Assembly: GCF_000612505.1 (NCBI RefSeq) | Contig: NZ_CP004078.1 | Location: forward strand, 1,290,001-1,354,000 | Source: Paenibacillus sabinae T27 | Lineage (GTDB): Bacteria; Bacillota; Bacilli; Paenibacillales; Paenibacillaceae | Length of the DNA stretch: 64,000 nucleotides | Direction: 5' to 3' | Notes under the pieces: model-generated | What the model saw: the letters and a program-made list of their open reading frames with translations, nothing else | Database searches by the model: none | What the model was told of the DNA's origin: nothing | Program-made: the position numbers and the translations under genes | In this document: piece after piece, positions 59,332-64,000 of the stretch | Numbering within the stretch: the stretch's first letter is position 1 | Layout: each line of letters opens with the position of its first letter

Positions 59332-61482
59332 GTGGACGAAAAGAAGATGACCGAATCCGATTGGGTAGGAAAGGTTGAGGAACTCAAGAAGCAGGGTGAA
59401 GATTGGGCCACGCGCAAACAGATTCTCATTAACCTGAACTACTACCTTGGAAACCAGTGGATCGGCTGGAATCAAGGAACCAAGAGCGTACAAGCCCTAC
59501 CGTATGACGGACAGGAGCGCATCACACACAACGTATTGCAGCAGCGGGTACAGACGAAACTCGCCAAGCAGACGAAGAACCGTATCAAGTACGATGTAAC
59601 GCCGGACACAGGAGACCAAACGCGCATTGAAGTAGCAAAGGCTGCAACGAAGTTTCTGCATTACTGGTGGGATACCGAGGAAATGGACCTAAAAACCCGT
59701 GATATCTTCCTTAACGGAGATGTGAAACAGTGGTGCGCCGCGAAAACATTCTTCGATCCTGAAGCGGGTAAGGACATTACCCCTACAGAGAACGACCCGG
59801 GATACAAGGAATGGGAAGCAGCCGGAAAGAAACCCATCAGCACCGGGGAAATCAAATGCCGCATCTGCGACCCACTCACGCTTTACATAGACCCATCCGC
59901 CACCACAGACGACGAAATCCGCTGGATCGTGGAAGAAAAGCCGCGGGACATTGATTACGTTAAGGATAAGTACGGAAAAGAAGTCACGCCGGACGATAAC
60001 GTAGACTTTGCTCCATCCTTTGACATTACGGGCAGCGGTACGGGAATTGTAGAGGGCAAGCAGAAGAACAAGAACATGGTAATGGTGCGGGAACTATGGA
60101 TGAAGCCATGCAAGAAGTATCCGAACGGGCTGAAGATCACCACCACACGACAGGACTTCCTTGACAAGGACGAAAACGCCGGGGATTTGCCGTACATCAT
60201 ATTTGGTGACATTCCGATCCCGGGAAGTGTCAAATACAAGTCGTTCATGGAGTCCATGCTGCCAATTCAGCGCGGCCTGAACATCAGTTTGACGATGTTT
60301 GCTACCAACATGAAGAAGATGGGTGCAACCAAATGGGCGGTTCCGCTTGGTTCCAACGTAGATGAAGAAGAACTCAACGACGAAATCAGCGGAATTATCC
60401 ATTACAACGCGTCAACAGGCGGCAAGGTCGAACGTATCCCGGGAGCAGACATCCCGAACGGCTTTGACCGCATCATTGAGTATTACAACCGGCTCATTGA
60501 CGATATGAGCGGGGCCAGAGAGGTCAGCCAAGGACGATTACCGGCTGGACTTGATACAGCATCCGGCCTGCAACTCATGGTTGAGCAAGAGAACGAGAAG
60601 ATGGCCGTCACCTCACAGAACTATGAACGCGGTATGAAGAAGCTTTTAAAGCGTGTGCTGCGGCTGATGAAGAAGCATTATACGGAAGAACGGCTCGGGC
60701 GTATCTTGGGACCGGATAACGATATTGAACTCATCAGCTTCACAGGATCTGATTTGAGCGGTGAAGAGGACATCAACGTTGTCCAAGGGTCTAGCTTACC
60801 TGAACTCAAAAGCGCCCAGCAGGACCGCATCATGACGCTGTGGCAAGCCGGTGCAATCCTGAACAAGGACGGTACACCGGATGCCACCACGTTCTTGAAG
60901 ATGATGGGTATCGGCGATTCCACGGAACTCTTCGAGCAGCAGAAGCTTGATGAAGACAAAGCGAAGATGGAAAACAAGCTGTTCGTACAGATGGCCGAAA
61001 GCCCGGAAGTGTTTGCGCTGGTTGATCAGTACCAGCAGGACCAAGCGCATTACGAAGGGATATTGCAGCAAGCCGCAGCAAACGGAATTGACCCTGCCGC
61101 CATTCCTGCACCTCCGCCGCTTCAAATACCCGGCGCTCCGATTGTGCGGGACTTCTACGACCACGACGTTCACGTGTACAATCACAACCTGTTCCGCAAA
61201 TCGAGCGAATACGAGCAGCTTCCGCCTCAGATTCAGTTCATTGTCGATCAGCACGTTCAGGAGCATATGGACGCGATTCAGGCACCAATTATCGCCCAGC
61301 AGCAAGCGGAAGCCGAAGCCGCGGCGCAGCAGCAAGCAGAGCAAGGACAACAAGCGGAAGCGGATCGGCAGTTCCAACGTGAAAGCAAGCAGCAAGACCA
61401 CACCATGAAGATGCAGCAGGAGGCCATGAAGGGCCAAATGGCCATGCAGCAAGCGCAGGTAAAAGCCGGGGCAGGAGTGTAA
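59332..61482 (+). CDS. Portal protein, P22 type
   Basis: 716 aa starting at GTG after AAAGGAGGTGACGG. The N-terminal 450 residues carry the portal core (LNYYLGNQWIG, WDTEEMDLKTRDIFLNGDVKQWC, MLPIQRGLNISLT, DMSGAREVSQGRLPAG). A Gln/Ala-rich helical tail (600-716) resembles the barrel of long P22-type portals. It forms the 12-fold vertex for DNA entry. Confidence 0.92.
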   Translation: MDEKKMTESDWVGKVEELKKQGEDWATRKQILINLNYYLGNQWIGWNQGTKSVQALPYDGQERITHNVLQQRVQTKLAKQTKNRIKYDVTPDTGDQTRIEVAKAATKFLHYWWDTEEMDLKTRDIFLNGDVKQWCAAKTFFDPEAGKDITPTENDPGYKEWEAAGKKPISTGEIKCRICDPLTLYIDPSATTDDEIRWIVEEKPRDIDYVKDKYGKEVTPDDNVDFAPSFDITGSGTGIVEGKQKNKNMVMVRELWMKPCKKYPNGLKITTTRQDFLDKDENAGDLPYIIFGDIPIPGSVKYKSFMESMLPIQRGLNISLTMFATNMKKMGATKWAVPLGSNVDEEELNDEISGIIHYNASTGGKVERIPGADIPNGFDRIIEYYNRLIDDMSGAREVSQGRLPAGLDTASGLQLMVEQENEKMAVTSQNYERGMKKLLKRVLRLMKKHYTEERLGRILGPDNDIELISFTGSDLSGEEDINVVQGSSLPELKSAQQDRIMTLWQAGAILNKDGTPDATTFLKMMGIGDSTELFEQQKLDEDKAKMENKLFVQMAESPEVFALVDQYQQDQAHYEGILQQAAANGIDPAAIPAPPPLQIPGAPIVRDFYDHDVHVYNHNLFRKSSEYEQLPPQIQFIVDQHVQEHMDAIQAPIIAQQQAEAEAAAQQQAEQGQQAEADRQFQRESKQQDHTMKMQQEAMKGQMAMQQAQVKAGAGV

Positions 61483-61563
61483 GTCTCTCTGCCCCTTTCT
61501 CATGCAGTTTAATTCGTTCGGGCGTTAATGATCTATGGTCGCCGCATAGAAAGGAGAACCACC

Positions 61564-62400
61564 ATGAACACGAAATACCGCTACACACTGGATTTGCAAC
61601 TGTTTTCCGAAGAAGACGGAGCAGTTGAAACGGGCGCAGAAGACGTTTCCGCCGCCGGGGAACAAACAGAAACACCAGTAGAAACACAAACCGAAGACTC
61701 TGTAAATGAAACGGGCGTAGAAGAAACGGCTGCCGCCGAGCCGCAGAAACAGAATAACTTCGAGAAAGCCTTTGCCAAACGTCTTGCCGCCGAGCGGGAG
61801 AAATGGCAGAAGGAAACCGCTGAGAAGTATGGGGATTACGACACGCATAAGGAACTTAGCCAATACTTCCAGCAAATCAACAATACCGATGCGATCACCT
61901 TGAAGGAACGCATCGAAATGGAACGGCTACAGGAACGCGCAGAAAAGGAGAATACCACTCCCGAAATGCTGAAGAGACTGGATGAACTTGAAGCCAAGGC
62001 CGCAAAAGCAGATGAACTTGAACAGCAACATCAGCAAGAACAGATTAACCGTATGTTTTGGTCCGCAGCCGAAAAGTTTGTCGATGGCAAAGGTATCAGC
62101 AAGGAAGACCTTAACCAGTACATGATCGACAATGAAATTTTCGTTGATATGACGAACCCGGAAGCGGCAGAAAAGAAATTCAATATGGCCTACAAAGCCA
62201 TGAAAGCCGATGAACTGCAACAACAGCTTGTGACAGCGAAAGAAACCGCAGTAAAAGAGTACCTTCAAAGCAAATCCGCGCCGCGTGTAGAGGGCAGCGG
62301 AACGCCGGGAGTAGTACACGAAGACACCAGTAAAATGAGCTGGGATGAAATCACGAAACGAGCCGCAGCCAGGTTAGCTGCTGCAAATCAATCTACCTAA
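61564..62400 (+). CDS. Capsid scaffolding protein
   Basis: 278 aa from ATG 61564 after AAAGGAG. It starts with LDLQLFSEEDG, a very common opening of phage scaffold proteins, followed by acidic disordered and long helical regions. It guides prohead assembly and leaves before maturation. Placement between portal and capsid agrees. Confidence 0.88.
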   Translation: MNTKYRYTLDLQLFSEEDGAVETGAEDVSAAGEQTETPVETQTEDSVNETGVEETAAAEPQKQNNFEKAFAKRLAAEREKWQKETAEKYGDYDTHKELSQYFQQINNTDAITLKERIEMERLQERAEKENTTPEMLKRLDELEAKAAKADELEQQHQQEQINRMFWSAAEKFVDGKGISKEDLNQYMIDNEIFVDMTNPEAAEKKFNMAYKAMKADELQQQLVTAKETAVKEYLQSKSAPRVEGSGTPGVVHEDTSKMSWDEITKRAAARLAAANQST

Positions 62401-62414
62401 AGGGGAAATGAAAC

Positions 62415-63599
62415 ATGGCCGCATCTTTAACAACCATTGCCGATGCAATGAAAGTCGATTACCTTCCGAAAATTCGGGAGCAAGTGAATAACGGTTCGAA
62501 CTATTTTGTAATGAAACTGATGCAGAGAGCACAAACCATTGGCGGCGGGGGTAAAAACTTCTCCATCACGCACCACTATGGCCGTAACTCCGGCGTAGGT
62601 GCGGGTACAGAAACCGGTACGCTTCCGACAGCGGGAAACCAATCCTACAAAACATCGACCGGTAACGTCGGATACGTACACGGTCGGCTGCAAGTATCGA
62701 ACGCGGCGATTCAGGCCACGAAGAAAGATTCCGTTACCTATCTGAAGGAAATGGAAGCCGAGGTCAAAGGTCTGGTTACGGACGTGAGGAACTACGTACA
62801 GCGCACTTCGATGGGTGACGGAACGGGTAAACTCGCGACATTTGCCGTAAATACTTCTGTAACCACGCTGACCGTGGACAATGTGAAGGCGTTCTTTATT
62901 AACCAGATCATTGACATCGTGAACTCCGGCGGAACTGTAACCGTAACGGGACGAACCGTAACTGCGATTGATCCGGCTCTTAAAACGATTACCATTTCCG
63001 GCGCTGCGGTAACGACCGCCGCAACCGACTTCGCCGTTGTAACCGGAACGTACAACGTGGACCCGATGGGCCTTGCTGGTATCATTTCCGATTCCATCAC
63101 GCTGCAAGGTCTGGCACCGGCTACTTATACATGGTGGAAATCCACGATCCTGGCGAACGGCGGAACGGGTCGCGCCATTTCCGACGCTCTGCTTCGCCAA
63201 CTGGTTGACTATGTTGACCTTGCATCCGGTAAAAAGGTTGAATGGCTTGCTGCTGGACACGGCGTGCGCGCTTCCTATGAAGCACTGCTGACCGCAAACA
63301 GACGCTATGTAAACCCGATGGAGCTTGAGGGCGGATATAAGGCTCTTGAATTTGACGGAATGCCGCTGATCGTGGACAAATACATGCTGGACAAGACGAT
63401 TTTCGCCGGCAACTGGGATGACCTTAGCATCTACCAAACGTCCGAACTCGACTTCATGGAAGAAGACGGAAGCATGTTCAGCCGCGTTGCGAACTCTCCG
63501 CAGTACGAAGCCACTGCGTTCTGGTATTACACATTTGTGTGCCACGCTCGTAACGCATTCGCTGCACTGAAGGACATCAACGTACCAGCAGGTTACTAA
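62415..63599 (+). CDS. Major capsid protein
   Basis: 394 aa. Pattern of the HK97-fold capsid of N4-gp56-like type ([32 protein letters not shown] split across its N-arm, and later LVIVDKYM-like blocks: [17 protein letters not shown]). A Thr/Val-rich inserted domain (~150-215) may be a surface domain. It follows the scaffold by 14 nt with AAGGGGAAATG upstream. Confidence 0.9.
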   Translation: MAASLTTIADAMKVDYLPKIREQVNNGSNYFVMKLMQRAQTIGGGGKNFSITHHYGRNSGVGAGTETGTLPTAGNQSYKTSTGNVGYVHGRLQVSNAAIQATKKDSVTYLKEMEAEVKGLVTDVRNYVQRTSMGDGTGKLATFAVNTSVTTLTVDNVKAFFINQIIDIVNSGGTVTVTGRTVTAIDPALKTITISGAAVTTAATDFAVVTGTYNVDPMGLAGIISDSITLQGLAPATYTWWKSTILANGGTGRAISDALLRQLVDYVDLASGKKVEWLAAGHGVRASYEALLTANRRYVNPMELEGGYKALEFDGMPLIVDKYMLDKTIFAGNWDDLSIYQTSELDFMEEDGSMFSRVANSPQYEATAFWYYTFVCHARNAFAALKDINVPAGY

Positions 63600-63605
63600 G
63601 ACACA

Positions 63606-63638
63606 GGGGAGGGCTTAAATGGCTCTCCCTTTTTCTTT
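63606..63638 (+). terminator. Terminator after the capsid gene
   Basis: GGGAGGGC pairs with GGCTCTCCC, followed by TTTTTCTTTT. It may reduce transcription past the capsid gene, giving capsid excess. Confidence 0.75.
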
Positions 63639-63649
63639 TAGGAGGAACC

Positions 63650-64000
63650 ATGAACCGACACTACTTTGAAGGATATCAGCGCGTTTTTACCAATGATATC
63701 AACGATATCGAAAAACAGCTGCAGGAATATGACCCAGACCTGTATGTTATGTGGCGACCATCGGACAACACATGGCTTATCATGGACGGATTGCTCGAAA
63801 TCGCCATTATGAAGATTCCACAAGTGGGCTTCAGCACCTTGGATGCCAGAGTGTACCGGCGGATACGGGAAATTCACGTTCATGGATTCAGCGCCCAGCA
63901 GGTGATTAAAGAAGCGGAAGAAAAACACCAGCGCGAACAGGATCGGCTGATGGAAGACTTAGCCTACGACTTCGCCAAGGAATCGAAAGAAGCCTTTATC
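63650..64000 (+). CDS. Phage hypothetical, truncated by window end
   Basis: At least 117 codons, open at base 64000. MNRHYFEGYQRVFTNDINDI..., with GLLEIAIMKIPQVGF and a C-terminal coil (IKEAEEKHQREQDRLMED). AGGAGGAACC precedes the ATG. Probably a head-region protein of unknown role. Confidence 0.7.
   Translation, partial: MNRHYFEGYQRVFTNDINDIEKQLQEYDPDLYVMWRPSDNTWLIMDGLLEIAIMKIPQVGFSTLDARVYRRIREIHVHGFSAQQVIKEAEEKHQREQDRLMEDLAYDFAKESKEAFI

Larger units (their letters stand above)
35700..64000. mobile_element. Prophage, left part (right end outside window)
   Basis: From just after purU the content changes to phage genes in the classic order: integrase, lysogeny switch, early recombination and replication genes, accessory genes, late regulator, terminase, portal, scaffold and capsid. 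Base composition also drops in GC compared with the host part. No frameshifted structural gene was seen, so the visible part looks intact. The exact left attachment site could not be set without the right end. The P22-type portal leaves the tail type open. Confidence 0.9.

Noticed and set aside
62427..63545. 372-codon leftward frame opposite the capsid gene
   Set aside because: Shadow of the major capsid gene, which has strong family support.

Overview
The window reads as a chromosomal segment of a spore-forming, low-to-moderate GC Firmicute, most like Paenibacillus. The reasons are strong Shine-Dalgarno sites, a cmpA spore-cortex gene, a Firmicute Tad locus with FHA and DUF5702-type proteins, and overall protein character. 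Bases 1 to about 35,700 are host chromosome. From about 35,700 to the right edge lies the left part of a prophage whose right end is outside the window.

Host part. It opens with the end of a fructose-type PTS permease. Small genes follow: CGNR zinc finger, DinB-like, cmpA, SprT-like, Lrp-type regulator and MBL-fold hydrolase. Then come tRNA-Asn and tRNA-Ser and a complete branched-chain amino acid ABC operon, livHMGF-livJ (6.2-10.8 kb), followed by alanine dehydrogenase. A tRNA-Glu is followed by a 108/109-bp tandem duplication that repeats the 3' end of the tRNA. Two identical tRNA-Leu(GAG) genes flank a PAS protein and two small HTH regulators. Next come cysteine synthase, glutathione peroxidase, an Ohr/OsmC peroxidase and a leftward iron-complex-type ABC transporter. 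A rightward Tad/Flp pilus operon spans 21.2-32.0 kb: CpaE-, CpaF-, TadB- and TadC-like proteins, Flp pilin, two TadE-like proteins, a 742-aa DUF5702-like protein, prepilin peptidase and an FHA protein. A TIGR01777 epimerase, a DUF2621 protein, endonuclease IV and PurU complete the host part.

Prophage part. A leftward tyrosine integrase sits at the boundary. Inward of it are a secreted trypsin-like protease that looks like a moron, a lone LytTR-like protein, and a lysogeny switch. The switch has divergent XRE repressors around a promoter carrying repeated GTTCA-N5-TGAAC operators, followed by an antirepressor. A tightly packed early region has many overlapping ORFs under 80 aa, ERF and SSB recombination proteins, an HNH-like protein, a ribbon-helix-helix protein, a replisome organizer with iteron-like repeats inside it, and a DnaB-type helicase. 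Accessory genes follow, including a cysteine-rich PP-loop (PAPS-reductase-like) protein and a DUF1064 protein. A ~60-bp element recurs four times among them. A sigma-like late regulator precedes the packaging and head genes: TerS, TerL, a P22-type portal, scaffold and major capsid. Just before terminase there is a small leftward two-gene unit with its own promoter. One of its genes encodes a 57-aa HTH protein.

All calls come from reading the sequence and from family knowledge. No database search was run. Unknown small phage genes are described without an assigned function.
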